Shown: positions 8,391 to 17,791, counted from the first letter of the stretch. The stretch is 64,000 nt of DNA from Afipia sp. (GCA_017308575.1 JAFKEQ010000004.1:202733-266732), one strand, 5' to 3'. Translations and numbers: made by a program. The notes: generated by a model not told the origin, from the letters alone.

Positions 8391-9638
8391 CTAGCCGTTC
8401 ATCGGCCATTTCGGCTCGGCGACGGCCGCCTGCGCCGGATAAACCGTGATGAACTTGCCGCCGAGATACTGCAGCAGCACCGGATCGGCATCGTCGTTCT
8501 GGCCTTCGGCGGTGAACTTGATGCGCTTCCACGGCATGATGGTCTGTTCGCCGGGGGTGTCGGTTGCGGCGAGCGCAGCGCGGATCTTCTCGCCATCGGT
8601 GGACTTGGCGCGATCGATGGCATCCGCCACCACCAGCAGCGAGGTGAGCTGGCGCGAGGTATTGTCGTTGAGGTCGCGGTTGGCGCGGGCCTTGAACAGG
8701 TCATTGACCTTGCCGACCGACGGGCGCTTCGACGCGAGATCCAGCGAGAAGCTGGCGCGCGAGATCAGGCCGTTGAGCTTGTCGCCCACCGCATCGAACG
8801 TCGCCTTGTCGGCGAAGCCCGCCGCCTGCGCCAAGAGGTTATTCGGCTTGTAGCCGAGTTCATCCATGGTCTTCATTAGAAGGATGGAATCGGTGGTGTA
8901 GCTCGACGGCAGCAGCACGTCCGGATTGGCGGTCTTGATCTGCTGCACTTCGGCCGTGAGCGACGGCGACGAGGCACGATACTTGATGTCGGCCACGACC
9001 TTGTAGCCGCGGTCGGCGGCGAGCTTGCGCTGCACGTTCGAGGAGTCGGTGCCGAAAATGGTGTCCTCGTAGAACAGTCCGACACTGTCGATCTTCTTGC
9101 CCTTCTTCTTCAGCGCATCCATGAACTCGAACATCGCGAGCGAGAACATTTCGTCGTGCGCGGCGGGACGGAAGAAGAACTTCAGGCCCCGGCGATGCAG
9201 GCTCGGCGACGAAGAGTCCGCCGCGACATAGGGAATGCCATAGCGTTCGCACGAGGCGCTGACGGTCGCAGACACGGAGGAATGGAATGCGCCGCAGATC
9301 GCGACCACCTTGTCCTGCGTGATCAGGCGCTCGGCTTCCGCGCGGCCCTTCTGCGGATCGCCCTGGTGGTCGGCGAAGATCAGCTTGACCTTGGCGCCGC
9401 CGAGGCCCGCCAGTCCGGCGTTCTTTGCCGTCGGAATATCCAGGTCGTGCGCGTTATTGATGATGTCGGCGGCGGTCTCCAGCGCGGCGCGCGCATCGGC
9501 GCCGACCTGCGCGGTCGGGCCGGTCAGCGGCCAGATGCATCCGATGGGAATTTCACCGCCTTGCGCGAAAGCGCGGGAGCCGACAGCTCCGGCAAGAGAC
9601 AGGGCGACGCCCGACAACAAAACTTCACGGCGATTCAT
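8391..9638 (-). CDS. ABC transporter substrate-binding protein, Leu/Ile/Val (HAAT) family
   Basis: 415-residue periplasmic type-I binding protein. The ATG at 9638 is preferred because AGGGGAG lies 8 bases before it; a GTG at 9647 is too close to that site. The N-terminus carries a Tat-like signal (NRREVLLSG) with a likely cleavage after AFA at about residue 25. The mature part begins IPIGCIWPLTGPTA, the usual start of this fold, and includes GAFHSSVSATVS and the hinge-region FFRPAAHDE. The ligand is unknown; amino acids, amides or aromatic acids are all possible. First gene of the Liv operon. Confidence 0.9.
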   Translation of the reverse strand: MNRREVLLSGVALSLAGAVGSRAFAQGGEIPIGCIWPLTGPTAQVGADARAALETAADIINNAHDLDIPTAKNAGLAGLGGAKVKLIFADHQGDPQKGRAEAERLITQDKVVAICGAFHSSVSATVSASCERYGIPYVAADSSSPSLHRRGLKFFFRPAAHDEMFSLAMFEFMDALKKKGKKIDSVGLFYEDTIFGTDSSNVQRKLAADRGYKVVADIKYRASSPSLTAEVQQIKTANPDVLLPSSYTTDSILLMKTMDELGYKPNNLLAQAAGFADKATFDAVGDKLNGLISRASFSLDLASKRPSVGKVNDLFKARANRDLNDNTSRQLTSLLVVADAIDRAKSTDGEKIRAALAATDTPGEQTIMPWKRIKFTAEGQNDDADPVLLQYLGGKFITVYPAQAAVAEPKWPMNG

Positions 9639-9695
9639 CAATGACACTCCCCTATAATCGAAGCCCTTTTCCGGGCTTTCGAATGATGTCCAGTT

Positions 9696-10520
9696 TTACT
9701 GGATCGAAAACGCGGAATTGCGAACGTCGGTGACCAACATGTAACCCGGTGCGTGCGTGATCGCGAACTCGGGCTTCGAATGCAGAATGACCGATTGTGG
9801 GGTTACTCCGCACGCCCAAAATACCGGCACTTCATCGGGCCGAATGCTCACGGCATCACCATAATCCGGCTTGGCAATATCCTTGATGCCGATCAGCTCC
9901 GGCTTCGCGAGATGCACCGGCGCGCCGTGCACGGATGGAAAACGCGTGGTGATCTGAACCGCGCGGATCGCTTCGGCCGGCTTGAACGGCCGCATCGACA
10001 CGACCATCGGCCCCGAAAATGGACCTGCGGACTTGCACGGCACGTTGGTGCGATACATCGGAACGTTGCGCTGTTCCTCGACGTGACGGATCTTCAAGCC
10101 GTCGGCAACCAGTGCTTCTTCAAATGAAAACGAGCAGCCGATGACAAAGGCGACGAGGTCGTCGCGCCAGTGCTTCATGATGTCGACGGGCTCCTCGACC
10201 ATCTCGCCATTGCGCCAGATCCGGTAGAGCGGAATGTCGGTGCGGATATCAAGATCGATGCCGAGCGCCGGAATGCGCGGATCGCCGACCTCGGAGATGC
10301 CGATGATCGGACAGGGTTTGGGATTGAGCTGACAGAAACGATGAAAGGCTGAAGCTAGCTTCTCCGGCAGGATCGCGAGGTTGCCCTGCACATAACCGGG
10401 CGCAACGCCCGCCGTCACCGCGATCTCTCCGGCGCGGTAGGCGCGCCGGGCCTCCTCACTCGGAAGCACCGGGACAGAGCCCTGTTCGGCGGGAGACAAT
10501 TGCGAAGCCGCGGATAGCAT
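9696..10520 (-). CDS. DUF1445 putative hydro-lyase (D-glutamate cyclase-like family)
   Basis: 274-residue protein of the DUF1445/YcsI family, whose animal member is D-glutamate cyclase (D-Glu to 5-oxo-D-proline). Conserved-looking blocks are [40 protein letters not shown], and the C-terminal FWACGVTPQ and [12 protein letters not shown]. The ATG at 10520 is chosen because GGAG lies 7 bases upstream; the ATG at 10544 has no ribosome site. It is divergent from a LysR gene and lies 57 bases upstream of the Liv-type binding protein in the same orientation, so uptake and conversion of the same compound is plausible. The reaction is not proven by sequence. Confidence 0.85.
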   Translation of the reverse strand: MLSAASQLSPAEQGSVPVLPSEEARRAYRAGEIAVTAGVAPGYVQGNLAILPEKLASAFHRFCQLNPKPCPIIGISEVGDPRIPALGIDLDIRTDIPLYRIWRNGEMVEEPVDIMKHWRDDLVAFVIGCSFSFEEALVADGLKIRHVEEQRNVPMYRTNVPCKSAGPFSGPMVVSMRPFKPAEAIRAVQITTRFPSVHGAPVHLAKPELIGIKDIAKPDYGDAVSIRPDEVPVFWACGVTPQSVILHSKPEFAITHAPGYMLVTDVRNSAFSIQ

Positions 10521-10579
10521 CAGATCACTCCGTTTTTCTCGCAAAAGAGTGGATCATTGCGCTATCATAAAGTCCAGTC

Positions 10580-10610
10580 GCGTTTTCTTATGAGAAACGA
10601 TAAGAAACGC
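10580..10610. promoter_or_regulatory. Inverted repeat, probable LysR operator
   Basis: GCGTTTTCTTA (10580-10590) and TAAGAAACGC (10601-10610) form a near-perfect inverted repeat with one bulged T. The inner TTAT-N8-ATAA fits the T-N11-A style of LysR-type sites. It lies between the divergent hydro-lyase and LysR genes, 25 bases before the LysR ATG. Confidence 0.65.
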
Positions 10611-10634
10611 TAATTCATTGCAAGATAGACGAGC

Positions 10635-11597
10635 ATGATCGATTTCAAATCAATCGAGACGTTTCTCTGGGTGGTGACGCTCGGCAGCTTCGGCGGCGCG
10701 GCGCGCAAGCTCAACACCACGCAGCCCGCGATCTCGCAGCGGATTGCGCAACTCGAAATGGAACTCGGTGTGAAGCTGTTGCAGCGTGACAGCCGCAACG
10801 TGACGCCGACACCGAGCGGACGGCAGATGCTGCAATATGCCGAGAAGCTGATCGGCCTGCGTTCAGAAATGCTGGCTGCGGTGATGGAACGCTCGGCGAT
10901 GCGCGGCGTCATTCGTCTCGGCGTCTCCGAAACCATCGTGCATACATGGCTGCCACGACTGATCGAACAGGTCGCGAGTGCACATCCCAACCTCTCGCTT
11001 GAAGTCGAAGTCGACATCACGCCCAACCTGCGCGCGCGCCTTCTTTCGCAGGAGATCGATCTCGCCTTCTGCCTCGGCCCATGGTCGGAATCGAACGTGC
11101 GCAACCGCGTGCTGTGCGACTATCCGAATTCGTTTGTCGCCAGCCCCTCGCTCGGCCTGCCCGAGGGCGTGCTGACCGCACATGATCTCGCGCGCTTTGC
11201 GATCATCACCTTTCCGCGCAAGACGCAGCCCTATGAAATCGTGCGCTCGCTGTTCAACCAGCCCGATCTGCCTTCGATCCGGCTGCATGCCAGCGCGTCG
11301 CTCGCCACCGTGATCCGCATGGCGACCGACGGCCTCGGCGTCGCCGTGATCCCGACCGCCATTGTCGAGCGCGAGCTGGCGGAAGGGCAACTCAACCTTC
11401 TCACCACCGATATGCAGGTGCCGTCGCTGACCTTCTCCGCGAGCTGGCTCGCATCACCGGATACGCTGGCCGCGGAGCGTGTCGCCGATTTCGCCGCGAA
11501 GCTCGCCCAGGGCGATGCAAACTCGGCAACGCCCGTTCAGCCGCTCAAGCTCAATGCTGCGACGGCGGTTCGTCGGGGAACTCGAGCGCCTCGGTAA
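10635..11597 (+). CDS. LysR-family transcriptional regulator
   Basis: 320-residue LTTR. The N-terminal winged helix-turn-helix runs over about residues 1-60 (FGGAARKLNTTQPAISQRIAQLEMELGVKLL) and is followed by a periplasmic-binding-like effector domain (from about 90). It is divergent from the DUF1445 gene, with an inverted repeat between them, so it probably controls that gene, possibly the Liv operon behind it, and itself. The last 47 bases overlap the 3' end of the convergent DUF6894 gene. The effector is unknown. Confidence 0.92.
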   Translation: MIDFKSIETFLWVVTLGSFGGAARKLNTTQPAISQRIAQLEMELGVKLLQRDSRNVTPTPSGRQMLQYAEKLIGLRSEMLAAVMERSAMRGVIRLGVSETIVHTWLPRLIEQVASAHPNLSLEVEVDITPNLRARLLSQEIDLAFCLGPWSESNVRNRVLCDYPNSFVASPSLGLPEGVLTAHDLARFAIITFPRKTQPYEIVRSLFNQPDLPSIRLHASASLATVIRMATDGLGVAVIPTAIVERELAEGQLNLLTTDMQVPSLTFSASWLASPDTLAAERVADFAAKLAQGDANSATPVQPLKLNAATAVRRGTRAPR

Positions 11598-11805
11598 ACG
11601 GAAATTCCAGCACGATCTCACCAGCGGTGTCGGTGACTTCCAGCGACGCGGACAACAGGCTCGGCTCCTTGCCCTCTTCTTCCAGAATTTGCCGGATGGT
11701 CTCGCGCGCGACTTCCCATGCGTGATCGGGATCGCGCAATTCCTCGCCCTCGGGATCGGGAATAAGCGTGTTGCCGATGCGCGTGTTGAAGAAGTAACGG
11801 GGCAT
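11551..11805 (-). CDS. Small DUF6894-family protein
   Basis: 84-residue acidic protein beginning MPRYFFNTRIGN, followed by a DPEGEEL segment. This matches the small DUF6894 family that is common and multi-copy in Bradyrhizobium relatives; its function is unknown. There is no signal peptide or membrane segment. The 3' end overlaps the LysR gene by 47 bases tail to tail. An AGG motif precedes the ATG. Coding is supported by the family match rather than by context. Confidence 0.8.
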   Translation of the reverse strand: MPRYFFNTRIGNTLIPDPEGEELRDPDHAWEVARETIRQILEEEGKEPSLLSASLEVTDTAGEIVLEFPFTEALEFPDEPPSQH

Positions 11806-11966
11806 GGCCAGAACCTATTGTCGCCCCGGCGATCTCACAAGGGCAGCCTGCATTTTTCGCGCACAGATACGAGTTGCTTTCGCAAGCCGATCTAGGGATT
11901 AAATGACAGCGCCGTGTCACTGCGGCTTGTCACATCTCTTTCACAGGCGCGATCCGCAGCCCTGCT

Positions 11967-12755
11967 TTGGGCCTCGCGCCGTCCGGAATTGCCCGCTTGT
12001 CTGCGATCATCACCGAACCGCTGTTCTATGCCGTCGCCATTCCGGCGGTGATCCTGCTCGGGCTCGCCAAGGGCGGGCTTGCCGGCATCGGCATCGCATC
12101 GACCCCATTGCTGGCACTGTATCTGCCGCCGCTGGAAGCCGCGGCGCTGATCCTGCCGACGCTCATCACGCAGGACATGATCTCGCTTTATGTCTACCGG
12201 CGGAATTGGGATGCCCGAAACCTGAAAATCATGCTGCCCGGCGCCGCCATCGGTATGGCGCTGGCCTGGCTGCTGGCATCGCACATGTCCGATGCCGTTA
12301 TCCGCATCACCGTCGGTGCAATCGGATTGACGTTCACGGCTCACACCTGGCTCCGGCGCAAGGCCATCGAGCCGCGTCAGGCGACAACCGCCGGCGGTGT
12401 GTTCTGGGGCGGTGTATCCGGCTTCACCTCGTTCATGACCCAGGCAGGCGGCCCGCCATTTCAGGTCTATGTCCTGCCGCAACGCCTGCCCAAGCTGACG
12501 CTGGTGGGCACCACCACCGTCTTCTTTGCCATCGTCAACCTGATGAAGATCGGACCCTATTTTGCCCTTGCGCAGTTCACTGCGAAGAATTTCGCGACAT
12601 CGCTGCTGCTCCTGCCGATCGCCGTACTCGGAAATTTCGCGGGCATCTGGCTGGTCCGCAGGATACCGAACGATACGTTTTACCGGATCGCCTATACGCT
12701 GCTATTCTGCATTTCACTGGCGCTATTCTGGCAAGGCATTCGCGCGGTGATCTAG
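11967..12755 (+). CDS. TauE/SafE-family membrane exporter
   Basis: 262-residue polytopic protein of the TauE/SafE (DUF81) family, proposed anion or sulfite exporters. The two half-repeats are recognisable: GLAKGGLAGIGIASTPLLALYLPP near the N-terminus, and GGVSGFTSFMTQAGGPPFQVYVLPQ in the middle. No ATG or GTG is available in frame after the upstream stop at 11904, so translation must begin at a TTG: 11967, or 11997 just before SAIITEPLFYAV. Neither has a strong ribosome site. The 3' end overlaps the convergent aldo/keto reductase by 4 bases. Confidence 0.85.
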   Translation: MGLAPSGIARLSAIITEPLFYAVAIPAVILLGLAKGGLAGIGIASTPLLALYLPPLEAAALILPTLITQDMISLYVYRRNWDARNLKIMLPGAAIGMALAWLLASHMSDAVIRITVGAIGLTFTAHTWLRRKAIEPRQATTAGGVFWGGVSGFTSFMTQAGGPPFQVYVLPQRLPKLTLVGTTTVFFAIVNLMKIGPYFALAQFTAKNFATSLLLLPIAVLGNFAGIWLVRRIPNDTFYRIAYTLLFCISLALFWQGIRAVI

Positions 12756-13591
12756 ATCATCGGCAAGCTGCGCGGCTCGCGGCCCAGCGGAAACACCTTG
12801 TCCAGTGCCGCGACCTCGCTTTCGGTGAGTGCAATGTCGCCCGCCGCCGCATTGTCGGCAGCGTGGATTGCCCTTGAGGTTTTCGGAATGGCAAAGAGCG
12901 AGGGATGGCGGTTCAGGAATCCGAGCGCGACCTGACGCGGCGTCGAATTGTGACGCGCCGCGATCTCCTGCAGCACCTTGCCGCCTGCCGACGTCGGCTC
13001 CGGAAAGTCGTTATGGCCGAATGGCGAATAGGCCACCACTGCCACGCCATGATGCTCGCACCACGGAATGACCGAGTGCTCGATGGCGCGTTCGTTGAGG
13101 TGATAGAGAACCTGATTGCAGGCGATCCGGCCTTCCCCGGCAACGGCCAGCATCTCCGCCATATGCGACGCATCGAAATTGCTGACGCCCCATGAGCGGA
13201 TTTTTCCCGCGCTGACCAGCCCCTCGAATGCCGCGACCGTTTCTTCCAACGGATACTGTCCGCGCCAATGCAAGAGATAGCAGTCGAGACGATCCGTGCC
13301 GAGCCGCTTCAACGAGCGTTCGCAGGCCTGCACCGTGCCGCGGCGCGAGGCATTGCCCGGCAGCACCTTGGAAACCAGAAACACCTCATCGCGCCGTCCC
13401 GCGATAGCGTCGGCGATGACAAGCTCCGCATCGCCATACATCTCGGCGGTGTCGATATGCGTCATGCCGAGATCGAGTCCCTTGCGCAGCGCCGACACCG
13501 CAGCCGCACGGTCACCGCGGTCGATGTACCACGTGCCCTGCCCGATCACGGACACCTGTTCGCCCGTCCTGCCGAATGCTTTATGCTTCAT
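12752..13591 (-). CDS. Aldo/keto reductase
   Basis: 279-residue TIM-barrel NADPH-dependent carbonyl reductase. The full catalytic tetrad is visible: Asp47, Tyr52 (DTAEMYGDAE), Lys75 (VSKVLPGN) and His108 (YLLHWRG). The C-terminal IPKTSRAIHAADNAAA cofactor segment is also present. Length is typical of the COG0656-type subgroup. The start at 13591 lies 12 bases before the AttH-like stop region, so it may be cotranscribed with the operon at 13.6-17.8 kb. The physiological substrate is unknown. Confidence 0.92.
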   Translation of the reverse strand: MKHKAFGRTGEQVSVIGQGTWYIDRGDRAAAVSALRKGLDLGMTHIDTAEMYGDAELVIADAIAGRRDEVFLVSKVLPGNASRRGTVQACERSLKRLGTDRLDCYLLHWRGQYPLEETVAAFEGLVSAGKIRSWGVSNFDASHMAEMLAVAGEGRIACNQVLYHLNERAIEHSVIPWCEHHGVAVVAYSPFGHNDFPEPTSAGGKVLQEIAARHNSTPRQVALGFLNRHPSLFAIPKTSRAIHAADNAAAGDIALTESEVAALDKVFPLGREPRSLPMI

Positions 13592-13603
13592 GCGATCGCT
13601 TTC

Positions 13604-14692
13604 TCAATATCCCGTCATCTCAAGGTAGCCGACACCTGCGTGACTTCCGCGAAAACCGATCGGCCCTTCCCAATAGGCGAAGCGTGTGCCCATCCAGCTT
13701 CTGGCATTGAGCGGGACCGTATCGATTTTCAGTCCACGGCTGGCGACGGTGACATTCCACGCTATCGGCAGCCGTCGGCTCTCGATATCGGTGAAGGCCG
13801 CCGGGGTCATCGCGATGGCATTGGCAGGCAGGGGTTCCGAATGACCGTTCGCGTCAATCCAGTTGCCCGCGAAATAGTTCCCCCCGTCCTTCTGGCGCAG
13901 CCGGAACAGCATCACCTTCTCGCCGGTTTCGAGATGCAGCGAGAACCAGTCCCATCCGGTCTGGTCCGACGCCAGCGGCTGGCTGCTCCATTCGCGATCC
14001 ATCCAAGCGCGGCCACTGACGGCAATACGCTTCTCGCCGAGCGTTATCGCGCCCGAGGCGCGGTAATATGGCTGGCTGTAATAGTACGACGCCTGTCCGC
14101 GTTCGGATTTCCGGCTGTAGCCGCCGTCGCCCTGCAGCACCAGCGGGCGATCCGCTTCCAGCGTCAGCGAGTAGCCGAAATCCGCACCCGAGGCGGTGAC
14201 GGTCAACGGTGCAACAGCCTGCGGTGAAAAAGCATCGCCTCCCCGCATCTGCCATGCATCGATCCACGCCTGAAACGGCTCGGCTTGCGCGCCCGCCTGC
14301 CCGACGCCGCCGCGTGCGAACTTCTCAGCAAAACGGTGAGTGTCAGCATTGGTGACGGCGGCATGCCCCATCCAGATCTGCTGGTTGGCCCAACCCTCCT
14401 GCTGTGCGCCGGGCGATGTCGCCTGCCGGAACAGCGTCCACTGGGCGCCCCACGTCGCGCCGCTTTCATCGCGCAGGTTCGCGGTGAGATACCACCATTC
14501 GATGCGATAGTCGGGATGCGGGCCGTGATCGCGCGGAAATTCCAGCACCTTGCCGGGAACGACCGCAGCGAAGCCGCCGCTTTCGGTGCCGAGCCCCGCG
14601 AACCCCTGCGCAAATGCAGAGGGAGCAGCGAACGGCGCAAGCAGTCCGCCCCCGACGAATGCACGACGGCTGATGCGAGGATCACCGCTCAT
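13604..14692 (-). CDS. AttH-like secreted lipocalin-type hydrolase (CrtC/AttH family)
   Basis: 362-residue exported protein. A Tat signal (SRRAFVGGGLL at residues 8-18, cleavage likely after AFA) is followed by the AttH/CrtC beta-barrel hallmark IEWWYLTANL and, in the second half, VSGRAWMDREWSSQPL and GWDWFSLHLETGE. Related proteins include carotenoid 1,2-hydratase and the AttH component of AttEFGH transporters. Its start overlaps the permease stop by 11 bases, so the three genes LolD-type ATPase, permease and AttH form one operon. It is probably periplasmic. No enzymatic activity is established for AttH. Confidence 0.85.
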   Translation of the reverse strand: MSGDPRISRRAFVGGGLLAPFAAPSAFAQGFAGLGTESGGFAAVVPGKVLEFPRDHGPHPDYRIEWWYLTANLRDESGATWGAQWTLFRQATSPGAQQEGWANQQIWMGHAAVTNADTHRFAEKFARGGVGQAGAQAEPFQAWIDAWQMRGGDAFSPQAVAPLTVTASGADFGYSLTLEADRPLVLQGDGGYSRKSERGQASYYYSQPYYRASGAITLGEKRIAVSGRAWMDREWSSQPLASDQTGWDWFSLHLETGEKVMLFRLRQKDGGNYFAGNWIDANGHSEPLPANAIAMTPAAFTDIESRRLPIAWNVTVASRGLKIDTVPLNARSWMGTRFAYWEGPIGFRGSHAGVGYLEMTGY

Positions 14693-17141
14693 TGGCGAAT
14701 ATCTTCACAAGCGCCGCCGGTTGCAGCCGCATCAGGCGCAGGATCGGCAGACAGGTTGCAACAAGCGCGGCCAGCATGGCAACGATCAGCAACTCAACGA
14801 GTTGCGCCGGGAAGACATGAAACGGCAAGCGCCAGCCGAACGCTTTCACATTCACCACGGCGACCAGACACCACGCCACCAATAGGCCGAGCGGCAGCGC
14901 CAGCAGCGCCGTGATGAAGGCGACGGACATGGTTTTCAGGAGTTCGATCCCTGCCAATCGCCTCCGCGTCAATCCGAGCGCCCAGAGCGGCGCGAGTTGC
15001 GGCAGGCGGCTGTTGCTGAGCGTCAGGAGACTTGTCAGCAGCGCGACGCCCGCAACGCCGAGCGTGAAGGCATTCAGCGCTGAGGTCACGGAGAACGTGC
15101 GATTGAAGATGCGGGTTGAGTCCGCCTTGAGCGTGGCCTGATCGAGCAACCGGCTGAGATCGAGTCCGAATCTCTCACGCATCTCCGATACAAGCGGCGC
15201 GACCTTGTCCGGCTTCACACGCAGGCCGAAGCGCGTGCGCGCGACATCCGGCCAGTGCGCCGCAAGCGCATCGACATCGACGCCGATCTGCCCCTTCGGG
15301 TTGCCGTAGTCGGGATAAATTCCGACGACCTCGACCGGCCATATACCCGCTGCCGTGGGAATTCGCACATGATCCCCGAGACCGACCTTCAAGCGCCGCG
15401 CAAGCTGCTCGCTGAACAGCGCGCCCTCACCTGCATGCACCTTGTCCCAGATGCCGGGCTCGGCTTCGATCAGCGGCCAGCGTTCGCGATAGGTCGCGTG
15501 ATTGGCGAAGCCGATCACCTCGGCAGGAAATGTTGCCAGCGTTATATCGGTGCGCCACGCCGGAAGGATGGCCTCCACCTCCGGCCGCCGATAGAGCCAC
15601 GCGACGATCTCCTGGCCCTGCGTGTCACTCAACGCGTTGAGATAAACGTCCGACGCCAGCCGGTCATCGAGCCATGCGGTGAAGGTGCGCGAAAAACTCT
15701 GCACCATGGTGCCGACGCCGACATTCACGGCCAGCGCCAATAGCAGCGCCATCAATGCGAGCGACAGGCCCGGCAGTTGCTGGCGGCTGTCGGCCCAGAA
15801 CCATTTCACCAGCGGGCGCACCGTGCCGCGCTGGCCGAGCCACAACACCCCGCCAAGCAGCACCGGAAGCGCAAGCGCAGCCGCAAGCAGCAGCCCCGCC
15901 AGCACGAGAAATCCAGAGGTCAGCGAATCTCCGAAACAGAGCGACGCGGCGGCCGCCAGCGCGATGACGATGGCGAATGCGCCCTGCCGGAGCAGCCAGC
16001 GCTGCTGCGCCTGCTGCCACGCATAAGGCTGCGCGGCGGCCAGCACCGGCAGGCGATAGGCCCGATAGAGTCCCGCGGCTGCAGCAATCAGCGCACCGGC
16101 AACACTCATTCCAAGTCCCGACAGCCACCAGCTTGGTTGCAGCGACAACTGTCCCGGAATCTGCGCGCCATATAATCCGCGCAAACTCGCGGACACATCG
16201 GGCAGCAGAAACGCCGCGACCATATAGCCGCAGATCAATCCGACGATACCGGAAAGCAACGCGATCGAGACAAGCTCGATCATGAGCACAACCGTCAGCG
16301 CACGCGCCGACACGCCGCAGGCGCGCATGGTGCGCAGCATCGGCAGCCGCTGCTCCAGCGCGAGCCCGATGGCCGAGTGCACGATGAAGAGCCCGACAAC
16401 GAATGACAGCAGGCCGAACGCCGTGAGATTGAGATGGAAGCTCGACGTCAGCCGTTCGAGATCGCTCGGCGCGCCCGCCTGCACAAGACGAAGCTGACCG
16501 CCGGTCGCCTGCTCCAGCGGCGTGTGTGCACCGGCCTGCGGACCGACCAGAAGCCGCGAGACCTGATCCGGCATATTGAGAATGCGCTGCGCGATGCCGA
16601 TGTCCATCACCAGCACACCGGGCGCGAGACTCCTTTGCAACGCCAGCGGCGGAAGAGTCATTGCATTAATCTGCGGCGTCGCGCCCTCGCCCAGTTTCAT
16701 GTCTGACAACGTCTCCGGCGCAACCAGTGTCTGCCCCGGCGGCATCAGAAATTTTTGCAGATCCGCCTGCCCGATCTCCGGCGCAGATCCCACACCCGCG
16801 GGTAATGACAGCGGCTCGATGCCGAGGAGCCGATACGAACGCCCGTCGATTATCACGCGGCCTTCGACCACCGGCGACACCGGCCATCCCGCGCGGCGCA
16901 GATCGACAAACAGCTTCTGGGAAAACACCGGGCCGTCGCGGCCCACCAGCATCGCGGTGTTGCCGCCGCCGAAGGTGGATGCCGCGCGGTCGTAGCTGTT
17001 GCGCGCCTGGCTGTTCAGCGCCTGCACGCCGCTCCACAGCGCCGTCGCGGAAATCAGGCCGACCAGCAGGGTCGCAAGCTGCATCCGGTGCCGGGTCCAG
17101 TGGCTGAGCAACGTGCGAAGGACCCAGACCGCGCGCATCAT
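14682..17141 (-). CDS. ABC transporter permease, FtsX/LolE-like (AttFG-type)
   Basis: 819-residue membrane protein with the MacB/FtsX layout. There is one N-terminal membrane helix, a long periplasmic region with the SFxxMSARxx-like helix (VQALNSQARNSYDRA), a membrane bundle around 220-440, a second periplasmic domain and a C-terminal bundle around 695-800. It looks like a fusion or duplication equivalent to AttF plus AttG. The ATG overlaps the ATPase stop by 4 bases. Such transporters act on lipids, lipoproteins or peptides between the inner membrane and periplasm rather than as simple importers. Confidence 0.88.
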   Translation of the reverse strand: MMRAVWVLRTLLSHWTRHRMQLATLLVGLISATALWSGVQALNSQARNSYDRAASTFGGGNTAMLVGRDGPVFSQKLFVDLRRAGWPVSPVVEGRVIIDGRSYRLLGIEPLSLPAGVGSAPEIGQADLQKFLMPPGQTLVAPETLSDMKLGEGATPQINAMTLPPLALQRSLAPGVLVMDIGIAQRILNMPDQVSRLLVGPQAGAHTPLEQATGGQLRLVQAGAPSDLERLTSSFHLNLTAFGLLSFVVGLFIVHSAIGLALEQRLPMLRTMRACGVSARALTVVLMIELVSIALLSGIVGLICGYMVAAFLLPDVSASLRGLYGAQIPGQLSLQPSWWLSGLGMSVAGALIAAAAGLYRAYRLPVLAAAQPYAWQQAQQRWLLRQGAFAIVIALAAAASLCFGDSLTSGFLVLAGLLLAAALALPVLLGGVLWLGQRGTVRPLVKWFWADSRQQLPGLSLALMALLLALAVNVGVGTMVQSFSRTFTAWLDDRLASDVYLNALSDTQGQEIVAWLYRRPEVEAILPAWRTDITLATFPAEVIGFANHATYRERWPLIEAEPGIWDKVHAGEGALFSEQLARRLKVGLGDHVRIPTAAGIWPVEVVGIYPDYGNPKGQIGVDVDALAAHWPDVARTRFGLRVKPDKVAPLVSEMRERFGLDLSRLLDQATLKADSTRIFNRTFSVTSALNAFTLGVAGVALLTSLLTLSNSRLPQLAPLWALGLTRRRLAGIELLKTMSVAFITALLALPLGLLVAWCLVAVVNVKAFGWRLPFHVFPAQLVELLIVAMLAALVATCLPILRLMRLQPAALVKIFANER

Positions 17142-17791
17142 GCGATCCGCCCGGCATGCAGATGCACATGCCGGTCGAGCGTCGCCGCCAGCCGCTCGCT
17201 GTGTGTGACCATCAGGAAGCCGCAGCCCGTGCGTGCGACCAGATCGCGCGCCAGCGCCAGCACCTCGTCGGCGGTCGCCTCATCGAGATTGCCGGTCGGC
17301 TCGTCCGCCAGAAGCAGCAACGGCTTGATCGCCAGCGCGCGGCCAATGGCGACGCGCTGCTGCTGGCCGCCGGACAATTGCTCGGGATAGCGATCGAGCA
17401 AGGCACGCAGGCCGAGCCGCTCGATCAGTTCGTCCTGCCATATAGCGTCATAGCGATCCGCGATCCGCGCCTGAAACGCAAGATTATCGGAAACCTGCAA
17501 ACTGGGAATGAGATTGAACTGCTGGAACACGAGGCCGAGACGATCGCGCCGCATCGCCGCGCGTTCGCTGTCGGAGAGGCCCGACACCACCTTGCCACCA
17601 AGTTCGATATCGCCGCCGTCCGCGCTGTCGAGGCCCGCGATCAGATGCAGCAGCGTGCTCTTGCCGCTGCCGGACTCCCCGGTGAGCGCGACACTCTCGC
17701 CCGCAGCCAGCACGAGGTCCACGCCGCGCAGAACGGCAAGCCGCTCATCCGATGTGGAATAGGATTTGGTGAGATTGCGAACCGTCAGCAT
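17138..17791 (-). CDS. ABC transporter ATP-binding protein, LolD/MacB type
   Basis: 217-residue ATPase with Walker A GESGSGKST (38-46), Q-loop region LVFQQFNLIPSL, signature LSGGQQQRVAIGRAL and Walker B LLLADEPTGNLD, the pattern of the LolD/MacB/FtsE group. It is the first gene of the AttEFGH-like operon and is translationally coupled to the FtsX-type permease. It energises the mechanotransmission-type exporter downstream. Confidence 0.93.
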   Translation of the reverse strand: MLTVRNLTKSYSTSDERLAVLRGVDLVLAAGESVALTGESGSGKSTLLHLIAGLDSADGGDIELGGKVVSGLSDSERAAMRRDRLGLVFQQFNLIPSLQVSDNLAFQARIADRYDAIWQDELIERLGLRALLDRYPEQLSGGQQQRVAIGRALAIKPLLLLADEPTGNLDEATADEVLALARDLVARTGCGFLMVTHSERLAATLDRHVHLHAGRIA

